Shown one piece after another: positions 57,037 to 64,000 of a stretch of DNA of 64,000 bases. How positions within the stretch are numbered: the stretch's first letter is position 1; each line of letters opens with the position of its first letter. A model generated the notes under the pieces. That model was given only the letters and a program-made list of their open reading frames with translations, ran no database searches and was not told the origin of the DNA. The stretch spans positions 2,976,001 through 3,040,000 of the forward strand of contig NZ_CP035913.1 in assembly GCF_004209755.1 (NCBI RefSeq). The letters are read 5' to 3'. Made by a program: the position numbers and the translations under genes. The stretch is from Pseudoduganella lutea. Lineage in GTDB: Bacteria; Pseudomonadota; Gammaproteobacteria; Burkholderiales; Burkholderiaceae_D.

Positions 57037-57680
57037 TCGCCGCGTTCGACGAAGACCAGGTGCCGTTCCGCGTCCAGCCCCGGCACCCGGAGCGGCTGTA
57101 AATCGCGCACTTTCCAGTCGCCCGGCAGCCGCTCGCGTTCATCCTGCGGCGCCGTGCCCTTCAGGGCGATAAAGCGGCCGTTATCGGCCAGCAGGTGATG
57201 CGACCACTCGACAAAGTCGGACAGGTCGGCAAACGCGCGCGACGTGATGACATCGAACGGTTCCTTCACGGCCAGCTCCTGCACCTTTTTCGTGTACACG
57301 GTCACGTTGGCCAGGCCCAGTTCGGCCTTCACCTGCGTGAGGAAGGCGGTTTTCTTGTGCACCGTGTCGATCATCGACACCTTCATGTCCGGCCGGGCAA
57401 TCGCCAGCACGATGCCCGGCAACCCGCCCCCTGCCCCCACGTCGAGCACATTGCGCGCGCCGGCAAACGCCGGCACCGCGGCCAGCGAATCAAGCAGGTG
57501 CAGCGTCATCATCTGCATCGGGTCCCGCACCGACGTGAGGTTGTACACATGGTTCCATTTGTTCAGCAGCGCCAGGTAGTCGAGCAATTGCTCCTGTTGC
57601 GCACCCGATACGTCCAGGTCCAGTTCGGCAACGCCGCGCGACAGTACCTGGGCCAGCGCGGCACGATCGACGCCGGCCAT
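57027..57680 (-). CDS. rsmG: 16S rRNA m7G527 methyltransferase
   Basis: A 217-residue AdoMet-dependent methyltransferase. It has LLALLNKWNHVYNLTSVRDP-like sequence at the N-terminus, the AdoMet motif NVLDVGAGGGLPGIVLAIA and DVITSRAFADL. It methylates G527 of 16S rRNA. Its ATG overlaps the mnmG stop by one base (TGATG on the minus strand), the usual coupling. Confidence 0.97.
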   Translation of the reverse strand: MAGVDRAALAQVLSRGVAELDLDVSGAQQEQLLDYLALLNKWNHVYNLTSVRDPMQMMTLHLLDSLAAVPAFAGARNVLDVGAGGGLPGIVLAIARPDMKVSMIDTVHKKTAFLTQVKAELGLANVTVYTKKVQELAVKEPFDVITSRAFADLSDFVEWSHHLLADNGRFIALKGTAPQDERERLPGDWKVRDLQPLRVPGLDAERHLVFVERGETV

Positions 57681-59608
57681 CAGGCAGCCTCGTCTTTCAG
57701 GGTCACGAACCCGCCAAAGCCGGCCTTTTTGAGGTGGACCAGCAGCAGCGAGATCGCGGCCGGCGTCACGCCGGAAATGCGCGACGCCTGGCCCAGCGTT
57801 TCCGGGCGGTGCTTGTTCAGCTTTTGCCGCACCTCGACCGACAGCGCGGCAATGTCCAGGTAATTGAACCCTTCCGGCAGCTTCAGGTTTTCGTAATGCT
57901 CATGCCGCTCCACTTCCTTCAACTGGCGATCGATATAGCCGGAATACTTCAGCTGGATCTCCACCTGTTCCTGGACGGCCGCGTCCGCCACGCCCGGACC
58001 GCCGAGATTACGGCCGTCCTCGCCTGTCAGCGTCACCAATGTGTCGTAATTGACGTTCGGGCGGCGCAGCAAATCCGCCAGCGAATATTCGCGTTCGATG
58101 GCTTGGCCGATCACCCGTTCGGACTCCGCAGCCGCCAGAATGCGCGGATTCACCCACGTCGATTTCAAACGTTCCAGCTCGACGGCGACGGCATCGCGCT
58201 TGCGTTCAAACGCTTCCCATTGGGCATCGCCGACGATGCCCAGCTTGCGGCCAATTTCGGTCAGGCGCATGTCCGCGTTATCTTCACGCAGCGACAGGCG
58301 ATATTCGGCACGGCTGGTAAACATGCGATACGGTTCCTGCACGCCTTGCGTGACCAGGTCATCCACCAGCACGCCCAGGTACGCTTCCGAGCGCGCCGGC
58401 GTCCAGGCTTCCTTGCCCTGGGTTTGCAGCGCGGCGTTCAAGCCAGCCAGCAGACCTTGCGCAGCGGCTTCTTCATAGCCGGTGGTGCCATTGATCTGGC
58501 CGGCGAAATACAGGCCGGAAATCAACTTGGTTTCCAGCGATGCCTTCAGGCCGCGCGGATCAAAGTAGTCATATTCGATCGCATAGCCCGGGCGCAGGAT
58601 GTGCGCGTTTTCGAGGCCCTTCATCGATCTCACCAGGTCGATCTGCACGTCGAACGGCAAGCTCGTGGAAATGCCGTTCGGGTAAAACTCGTGCGTCGTC
58701 AGGCCTTCGGGCTCCAGGAAAATCTGGTGCGATTCCTTGGACGAGAAGCGGTGGATCTTGTCTTCGATCGACGGGCAGTAGCGTGGGCCGACACCTTCGA
58801 TGACGCCGGTATACATCGGGCTGCGGTCCAGCCCGCCGCGGATGATGTCGTGCGTTTGCTGGTTCGTGTGCGTCACCCAGCATGGCAACTGCTTCGGATG
58901 CATGGCCGTGTTGCCCATGAACGAAAACACCGGCACCGGATCGAGGTCGCCCGGCTGTTCCGTCATCTGCGAAAAATCAATGCTGCGGCCATCGATGCGC
59001 GGTGGCGTGCCCGTTTTCAGGCGCCCTTGCGGCAGCTTCAATTCCTTCAGCCGTGCCGACAGCGACAAGGCCGGCGGATCGCCAGCACGGCCTGCCGAAT
59101 AACTTTGCAGGCCAACGTGGATCTTACCGTCGAGGAAAGTGCCGGCCGTGAGCACCACGGCCCGGGCACGGAACTGCAAGCCGATCTGGGTGACGGCACC
59201 CACGACACGGTCGCCCTCCACCATCAGGTCATCGACGGCCTGCTGGAACAGCCACAGGTTCGGCTGGTTTTCCAGGCGCGAACGAATGGCGGCCTTGTAC
59301 AGGATACGGTCCGCCTGCGCGCGCGTCGCCCTAACGGCCGGGCCCTTTGACGAATTCAGGATGCGGAACTGGATGCCGGCTTCGTCGGTGGCGATCGCCA
59401 TGGCACCGCCCAGCGCATCGACTTCCTTGACGAGGTGGCCTTTGCCGATACCGCCAATCGACGGATTGCAGGACATCTGGCCGAGGGTTTCGATGTTATG
59501 GGTCAGCAACAAGGTCTTCTGACCCATGCGGGCCGACGCCAGTGCAGCTTCGGTACCGGCATGGCCGCCGCCGACGACGATGACGTCGAATTCAGTAGGA
59601 AATAGCAT
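57680..59608 (-). CDS. mnmG: tRNA uridine 5-carboxymethylaminomethyl enzyme MnmG (GidA)
   Basis: A 642-residue FAD protein. [18 protein letters not shown] is the FAD fold; [30 protein letters not shown] and [14 protein letters not shown] are GidA signatures, and the C-terminal helical domain ends near [15 protein letters not shown]. With MnmE it modifies U34 of several tRNAs. Length is standard. It lies directly downstream of the parS cluster. Confidence 0.98.
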   Translation of the reverse strand: MLFPTEFDVIVVGGGHAGTEAALASARMGQKTLLLTHNIETLGQMSCNPSIGGIGKGHLVKEVDALGGAMAIATDEAGIQFRILNSSKGPAVRATRAQADRILYKAAIRSRLENQPNLWLFQQAVDDLMVEGDRVVGAVTQIGLQFRARAVVLTAGTFLDGKIHVGLQSYSAGRAGDPPALSLSARLKELKLPQGRLKTGTPPRIDGRSIDFSQMTEQPGDLDPVPVFSFMGNTAMHPKQLPCWVTHTNQQTHDIIRGGLDRSPMYTGVIEGVGPRYCPSIEDKIHRFSSKESHQIFLEPEGLTTHEFYPNGISTSLPFDVQIDLVRSMKGLENAHILRPGYAIEYDYFDPRGLKASLETKLISGLYFAGQINGTTGYEEAAAQGLLAGLNAALQTQGKEAWTPARSEAYLGVLVDDLVTQGVQEPYRMFTSRAEYRLSLREDNADMRLTEIGRKLGIVGDAQWEAFERKRDAVAVELERLKSTWVNPRILAAAESERVIGQAIEREYSLADLLRRPNVNYDTLVTLTGEDGRNLGGPGVADAAVQEQVEIQLKYSGYIDRQLKEVERHEHYENLKLPEGFNYLDIAALSVEVRQKLNKHRPETLGQASRISGVTPAAISLLLVHLKKAGFGGFVTLKDEAA

Positions 59609-59641
59609 GGTGGAAAAGAAAAGCAGAGGGGATGAAGAGAG

Positions 59642-59647
59642 ATTATA
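59642..59647 (-). promoter_or_regulatory. -10 box of mnmG-rsmG(-parAB)
   Basis: On the minus strand TATAAT (59647-59642), 33 bases before the mnmG ATG. The -35 region is weak (TCGCAG-like). Confidence 0.5.
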
Positions 59648-59694
59648 GAGTTTTTTGGCGGCTGCGACTTTTTTAGGCAGAAATATTCCAGCGA

Positions 59695-59710
59695 TGTTTC
59701 ACGTGGAACA
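59695..59710. promoter_or_regulatory. parS site 1
   Basis: TGTTTCACGTGGAACA: matches the ParB site TGTTTCACGTGAAACA with one change (A to G at position 12). Confidence 0.92.
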
Positions 59711-59765
59711 GTGCACAGCGAAGGGTTTCCTGGGCATAGTCAAAGCAGTTACACGGTCGAGCGCA

Positions 59766-59781
59766 TGTTTCACGTGGAACA
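59766..59781. promoter_or_regulatory. parS site 2
   Basis: TGTTTCACGTGGAACA, identical to site 1, 71 bp away. Confidence 0.92.
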
Positions 59782-59805
59782 AAAAACCCGGCATCGCCGG
59801 GTTTT
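59781..59805 (-). terminator. Terminator of the TSUP gene
   Basis: A 10-bp stem (AAAACCCGGC 59783-59792 / GCCGGGTTTT 59796-59805) with loop ATC; the minus-strand T-run is the complement of 59781-59786. It lies between parS sites 2 and 3. Confidence 0.85.
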
Positions 59806-59822
59806 ACGAACGACCGTTACGC

Positions 59823-59838
59823 TGTTTCACGTGAAACA
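59823..59838. promoter_or_regulatory. parS site 3 (perfect)
   Basis: TGTTTCACGTGAAACA, the exact 16-bp palindrome bound by ParB, one base after the TSUP stop codon. Confidence 0.96.
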
Positions 59839-59839
59839 A

Positions 59840-60604
59840 TCACCAACGCTGCCAGGCATCCCACGACGTCTTGACGATCAGGATGGTCACCACGACCAGG
59901 AACACGCGCCGGACAAAACCACTGCCGTGGCGCATCGCTAGCTTCGTGCCGATCAGCGATCCAGCCACCTGGCAGACCGCCATCATCAAACCGAGCTGCC
60001 AGAGCAAATGGCCGCTGTAGCCAAACCACAGCAAGGCCGACAGATTGCAGGCGACATTGACGACCTTGGCCACGGCGGACGCGCCAAGAAAATCAAAGCC
60101 AAAAAGGCGGACAAACAGGAACACGAGGAAGCTGCCCGTGCCCGGGCCAAAGAAGCCATCGTAGAATCCGATGCACGCCCCAATGCCGACCGCCAGGAGC
60201 CGCTCGCGCAGACCGCTGTGCAGCGGCGCATGGATACTGCCCAGGTCCTTGCGGCGAAAGGTGTAGATCGCCACGGCAATCAGTACGAAGGGCAGCAAGG
60301 TGCGCATGAAATCGGCGGGGATCTTCGTGACCGTGTAGGCGCCAACGAACGCAAACAGGAAAGCGGCAAATGCTGCTGGTGCCGCGGTGGTCCATGCGAT
60401 CGACACGCGGCGCGCATAATTAACGGCCGCGGCAGCCGTGCCGAAAATCCCGGCCAGCTTGCTGGTGCCCAGCAAGGTGGCGGGCGCCGTGTTTCCGAAC
60501 GTCGAAAACAGCACAGGAATCTGGATCAACCCGCCCCCACCCACGACGGCATCGACCAACCCGGCTGAAAACGCCGCCACTGCCAAAATCGTCAGATCCA
60601 CCAC
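59840..60604 (-). CDS. TSUP family (TauE/SafE) permease
   Basis: A 254-residue membrane protein with about eight helices and the family's glycine-rich repeats: AGLVDAVVGGGGLIQIPVL near the start and GFYDGFFGPGTGSFLVFLFV in the second half. TSUP proteins export or import sulfonates, sulfite or related anions; the substrate here is unknown. It is transcribed toward the parS sites and divergent from the alcohol dehydrogenase gene. Confidence 0.9.
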   Translation of the reverse strand: MVDLTILAVAAFSAGLVDAVVGGGGLIQIPVLFSTFGNTAPATLLGTSKLAGIFGTAAAAVNYARRVSIAWTTAAPAAFAAFLFAFVGAYTVTKIPADFMRTLLPFVLIAVAIYTFRRKDLGSIHAPLHSGLRERLLAVGIGACIGFYDGFFGPGTGSFLVFLFVRLFGFDFLGASAVAKVVNVACNLSALLWFGYSGHLLWQLGLMMAVCQVAGSLIGTKLAMRHGSGFVRRVFLVVVTILIVKTSWDAWQRW

Positions 60605-60718
60605 CCTGCCCCCGCCTGTTCATGGTTATCGAACCCGACATTGTACGGGCGATATTTGCATCCGGCTGCGGCAGGCAATGCGCTATGCTGGAGCAACACC
60701 GACACCCACGGAGATCGC

Positions 60719-61888
60719 ATGAACGATTTTTCCTTCAGCACCGTGCCCCACATCGTGTCCGCCGCCGGCGCTGCTGGCTACCTCGGCGAACATAGCCGCG
60801 AACGCTTCCCTGACGCACACCGTGCCCTGCTCGTGACCGACGCCGGATTTCTTGCCACGGGCCTGGCCGGTGCGCCGATCGCCAACCTCGAAGCGTGCGG
60901 TTTTCACGTGAAAACGTACAGCGACGTCATCGCGGACCCGCCGGAACACATCGTTCTCAACGCCGTCCAGATCGCTCGCGACCACGGTACCGATCTCGTC
61001 ATCGGATTGGGCGGCGGCAGTTCGATGGATGTGGCCAAGCTGATCGCCGTCCTGGCCGGCAGCGACCAGCCGCTGGCCGAGGCCTATGGCATCGGCAATG
61101 TTCGGGGCCGGCGCCTGCCGCTCGTGCAGGTGCCGACGACGGCCGGCACCGGTTCCGAAGTCACCAACATTGCCATCGTGACGACGGGCGCCACCACGAA
61201 AACGGGCGTCGTGGCGCCACAACTGTATGCGGACGTCGCCATCCTCGATGCGGCATTGACCCTGGGATTGCCGCCGCATGTCACGGCGGCGACCGGGATC
61301 GACGCGATGGTGCATGCGATCGAGGCCTACACGAGCCGGCAAAAGAAGAACCCTCTGTCCGACATGCTGGCACGCGAGGCACTGCGGCTGCTGTCGGCCA
61401 ACCTGCTGCCCGCCTGCGAGGGCGGTGCCGACCGGGCTGCGAATCTCACTGCGCGACAAGCCATGCTGCTGGGTGCGCTGCTGGCGGGCCAGGCATTCGC
61501 CAACGCGCCCGTCGCCGCCGTGCATGCGCTGGCGTACCCGATCGGCGGCATTTTCCACGTGCCGCATGGCCTGTCCAATGCGCTCGTCCTGCCGCATGTG
61601 CTGCGCTTCAATATGCCGGCAGCCGCCGCGCACTATGCGGAACTGGCGGCCATCGTGGCCCCGCATGCGCAGGGCACCGTCGAAGCGCGGGCGGAAGCGT
61701 TCGTACGGGCGATGGAACAGTTGGCAGGCAGCACAAAAATCGACAGCAGGTTGTGCGACGTGGGCATTGTCGAAACCGACCTGGACCGCCTGGCCGATGC
61801 CGCCATGTTGCAGACCCGGCTGCTGGGGAATAATCCCCGGGAAATCACGCGCACTGACGCGCGTGCCATCTATGCTGCGGCATTGTAA
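60719..61888 (+). CDS. Iron-containing alcohol dehydrogenase
   Basis: A 389-residue group III dehydrogenase. The NAD-binding GLGGGSSMDVAKLIAVLAG, TTAGTGSEVTNIAIV and metal ligands in GIDAMVHAIEAYTS (Asp, His), AVHALAYPIGG and HVPHGLSNALVLPHV (His) are clear. It oxidises an alcohol or reduces an aldehyde; the substrate is not known. GGAG precedes the ATG at 60719. Its coding sequence contains a degenerate parS-like palindrome at 60900. Confidence 0.92.
   Translation: MNDFSFSTVPHIVSAAGAAGYLGEHSRERFPDAHRALLVTDAGFLATGLAGAPIANLEACGFHVKTYSDVIADPPEHIVLNAVQIARDHGTDLVIGLGGGSSMDVAKLIAVLAGSDQPLAEAYGIGNVRGRRLPLVQVPTTAGTGSEVTNIAIVTTGATTKTGVVAPQLYADVAILDAALTLGLPPHVTAATGIDAMVHAIEAYTSRQKKNPLSDMLAREALRLLSANLLPACEGGADRAANLTARQAMLLGALLAGQAFANAPVAAVHALAYPIGGIFHVPHGLSNALVLPHVLRFNMPAAAAHYAELAAIVAPHAQGTVEARAEAFVRAMEQLAGSTKIDSRLCDVGIVETDLDRLADAAMLQTRLLGNNPREITRTDARAIYAAAL
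60900..60915. promoter_or_regulatory. Degenerate parS-like palindrome inside the dehydrogenase gene
   Basis: GTTTTCACGTGAAAAC is a perfect palindrome sharing the 12-bp core TTTCACGTGAAA with parS but differing at both outer pairs. It lies 1.06 kb from parS site 3. Binding is uncertain. Confidence 0.4.
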
Positions 61889-61934
61889 CGATCCGGCGCA
61901 GGCGTAAAAAGGCAGGCCATCGTACTTCGTCATG

Positions 61935-61971
61935 AAAAAACCCCAAAAGTTGGTGTCCAACTTTTGGGGTT
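61935..61971 (-). terminator. Terminator of the oligomer hydrolase gene
   Basis: A 15-bp stem (AACCCCAAAAGTTGG 61939-61953 / CCAACTTTTGGGGTT 61957-61971), loop TGT, with a minus-strand run of six T. It lies 40 bases after the hydrolase stop codon. Confidence 0.9.
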
Positions 61972-62011
61972 CGGTTCACACGCGGGCCCGCCTTTTTTGA
62001 ATCAGCCGAAA

Positions 62012-64000
62012 TCAGTCCGGCACGTTCACCGTGGTACCGCTGACGGTGATCGCGTTGTTGCCCGGCGCTGCCGCGATCAACGGCACATTGGCCACGGTGA
62101 TCGGTACCGCATTGCTGGCCCGTGTCACCGTGTGCACCACCTGCGACGGTGGCAGCGGCGTCGCGCTGTTCTTCAGGTTGGCATACACCGCGTCGAGCGC
62201 GCGGAACAGGTAGACGTGCAGCGGCACGACCACGTTCGGCAAGGCATTCGAGAAGCTGTCGAAGTGGTTGGCATTGGTCACCTCGATGTAGCGCAGCTTG
62301 CTGCTGCTGCCTTCCACCGCGGCGTTCAAGCCGACATAGGCGCGCGAGGCATGGTTGACCGGGATCAGCGCATCGGCCCGACCGGAGACGATCAGCGCCG
62401 GCTTGCCGCGCAGGTTGCCCGTGGCCTGCACCTCGGCCATGCCGGCACGCACGCGAGCACTTTGCGCCGCCAGGTCGCCCGTCAGGGCAGCACCCGTGAC
62501 TGCATCGACGCCGGTGGCGAGCGAGCGCAGGCACAGGAAACCGTCCAGCGCCTGGTCTTCGATGCCGGTCGACTTCGACACGCCCAGGTTGTACAGCTTG
62601 GCGCCCCCTACGGAATCCTCGTAGATCGGCGTGCCGATGATGCCGTTCATCGTGGCAAAGCTGGCGGCGCGGGCGGCGCCCGTGAAAGGCACTGGCGAGC
62701 CGGTGGCGTCGGCCGCGCCCCAGCTGAAGCCGCAGACATTGTCGGTTACGGAAAACTTGCCGTAGGCGTTCACATACGTGACAGCGACGAGGACGTTCGT
62801 CAACGCATGCGCGGCCTGCAGCGGTTCCGCGTCCGCCGTCCAGCCGTACGCCTTCATCCTGGCCCGCGCATCCGCCTGGCGCGATGCCAGGTCGTTCCCG
62901 ACCAGCAGCCCCTTCTGCACCAGCGAAGCGCAGCGCCCTGCCCCGCCGGCGATGCATGGCTGGTACAGCGCGGCGTAGCTCGCATAATCGAGCAGCGGCT
63001 TGCCCTGCGCCGTAACGTTCGCGCCGGCTTGCCGCACCGTGTACCCGGACGTGCGGTTCGGCTGGATCTGCGGCTCGGTGGCCGCCACCGCATCGATCAG
63101 CCCGGCCGTGTCCTGCTCGGCAGCCAGCAATGCCGAACCGGCCCCATTGGAAATCGACGACGCGATCGTCAGCGTGTTCGCCGGCGTGAAGCGGACGATG
63201 TGGCTGGTATTGTCGCGGGCGACGACCCCGTACTTTTCGTTGAGCACGTAGAGCGCGAATTCAACGGCCTGCAGCGTGACCTTGCCCCAGTCCTTTTCCG
63301 GATTCAGCTGCGAGTGCGCATGCTTGAACGCGACGCGTCCGGGGAATTGCTGGGCAAACGCGGTGCGCTGCGCATCGCTGAGTTCGGGGGCGAACAAGGC
63401 ATTCTTGGCGGCCGCCGTACGCGTCGCCCGCACGCCATTCTGGCCGTTCACGGTGTCGTCCTCGAACGCGTACAGGCCGGTGCCACTGCCCTTGTCCGCG
63501 TACGCCACCGCGCAGTTGTTCTTCAGGCCCCACTCCCCCGCACTGCCGATCGCGCCATAGATGCCGCGCGAACCGCTCGAGGTGCCGGTCACGATGCATG
63601 GATTGACGGGGTCGAACCCGTTCGGTACCTGCACCATCAAGGTCACGTTTTGCCGGCCCGTACCGTCGTCCGTGTACGCCAGGTATTCCGTGCCGGCCAC
63701 CATGCCATTGCCGTTCGTCGCCACGCCGGCCGCGTTGACGTTGGGGCCGTACATCGTGCCATAGCCGCTGTTGGTAGCGATGTCGAGCACGGCGCGGTAA
63801 TTGGCGAAGATGGCGTTGCGGCGCAATTCCCGCGCCGAGGGATTGGCCGGATCGTTGTAGGCCGGTGCGGCGGCGGCTGCCAGGCCGGTCGCGCCCAGGC
63901 CCGCCGTCAGCAGGTCGTCGCTCGTGCCATCGTAGCTGGCGGTCGAGACCGTGCCGAGCCAGGCCGGTTTCTGGTTCAGTACTTCCGGTTCGTCGTCGTC
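62012..64000 (-). CDS. 3-hydroxybutyrate oligomer hydrolase, 3' part
   Basis: The last 662 codons; the frame is open to the window edge (DDDEPEVLNQKPAWLGTVST is the first visible part). The sequence matches the 3HB-oligomer hydrolase family: SYDGTSDDLLTAGLG, GTSSGSRGIYGAIGSAGEWG (nucleophile region), AYADKGSGTGLYAFEDDTVN, VSGRADALIPVNHASRAY and NANHFDSFSN (His). It cuts soluble oligomers of 3-hydroxybutyrate left by PHB depolymerases, in the periplasm or outside. It finishes the PHA-degradation theme of the window. Confidence 0.92.
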   Translation of the reverse strand, partial: DDDEPEVLNQKPAWLGTVSTASYDGTSDDLLTAGLGATGLAAAAAPAYNDPANPSARELRRNAIFANYRAVLDIATNSGYGTMYGPNVNAAGVATNGNGMVAGTEYLAYTDDGTGRQNVTLMVQVPNGFDPVNPCIVTGTSSGSRGIYGAIGSAGEWGLKNNCAVAYADKGSGTGLYAFEDDTVNGQNGVRATRTAAAKNALFAPELSDAQRTAFAQQFPGRVAFKHAHSQLNPEKDWGKVTLQAVEFALYVLNEKYGVVARDNTSHIVRFTPANTLTIASSISNGAGSALLAAEQDTAGLIDAVAATEPQIQPNRTSGYTVRQAGANVTAQGKPLLDYASYAALYQPCIAGGAGRCASLVQKGLLVGNDLASRQADARARMKAYGWTADAEPLQAAHALTNVLVAVTYVNAYGKFSVTDNVCGFSWGAADATGSPVPFTGAARAASFATMNGIIGTPIYEDSVGGAKLYNLGVSKSTGIEDQALDGFLCLRSLATGVDAVTGAALTGDLAAQSARVRAGMAEVQATGNLRGKPALIVSGRADALIPVNHASRAYVGLNAAVEGSSSKLRYIEVTNANHFDSFSNALPNVVVPLHVYLFRALDAVYANLKNSATPLPPSQVVHTVTRASNAVPITVANVPLIAAAPGNNAITVSGTTVNVPD

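Overview
The window looks like a single stretch of chromosome from a GC-rich betaproteobacterium of the Oxalobacteraceae (Massilia / Duganella / Pseudoduganella type). The evidence is the gene content and order (mnmG-rsmG-parA-parB-atpIBEFHAGDC with parS sites), DUF4148 proteins, polyhydroxyalkanoate (PHA) hydrolases, SlmA next to a fused PabB-PabC, and short chromosomal palindromes. This placement is recalled from family knowledge, not from a search. Both ends cut through genes. No rRNA, phage, insertion sequence or CRISPR array was seen. There is one tRNA (Thr, GGT).

Layout. 1-6.3 kb: the tail of a secreted PHA depolymerase, a cysteine-rich CWC protein, argB with a strong terminator, tRNA-Thr, a TraB/GumN protein, and an operon of HAD hydrolase, slmA and pabB-pabC. 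6.3-13.4 kb: mixed accessory genes: a DUF1428 protein, an FtrA-type regulator divergent from a rhodanese, a glutathione peroxidase, a second PHA depolymerase, two DUF4148 proteins, a cupin, a LuxR-type response regulator and a Tat-exported chloroperoxidase-like hydrolase. 13.4-16.5 kb: a 1004-residue sensor kinase. 16.6-28.5 kb: a minus-strand block for beta-galactan and galactose use. It holds galactonate dehydratase, KDGal kinase, KDPGal aldolase, GH35 beta-galactosidase, a TonB-dependent receptor, an SMP-30-like protein, GH53 galactanase and a GbpR-like LysR regulator, followed by PPK2.

28.6-31.4 kb holds two secreted alpha/beta hydrolases, the first with a one-base frameshift, and a thioesterase. 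31.5-38.7 kb is the most unusual part: two divergent gene sets that combine polyamine chemistry (a membrane-embedded spermidine-synthase-like protein and SpeD), membrane or scaffold proteins (DUF350, SPFH/Band 7, zinc-ribbon DUF4178 and a 56-residue Ser/Gly-rich peptide) and, on the other arm, a Tat-exported flavin oxidase and a GNAT acetyltransferase. 38.7-47.2 kb: a translated 12-codon upstream ORF, an RsgA-type GTPase, a VOC protein, a beta-barrel, a 1711-residue Calx-beta repeat protein with a recent 738-bp internal duplication, and a lipoprotein.

47.3-60.6 kb is the conserved near-origin block: the whole F1Fo ATP synthase operon (atpB carries a one-base frameshift that is most likely a sequence error), parB, parA, an 18-bp periodic AT-rich array, rsmG, mnmG, three parS sites and a TSUP transporter. 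60.7-64 kb: an iron-dependent alcohol dehydrogenase and a 3-hydroxybutyrate oligomer hydrolase that runs off the end.

Main observations: the membrane-polyamine module; a shared promoter/operator pattern linking the DUF4148 genes and the secreted hydrolases; two frameshifts in the same C-run context; the 18-bp array in front of parA; and an SMP-30-like protein lacking the usual metal ligands.
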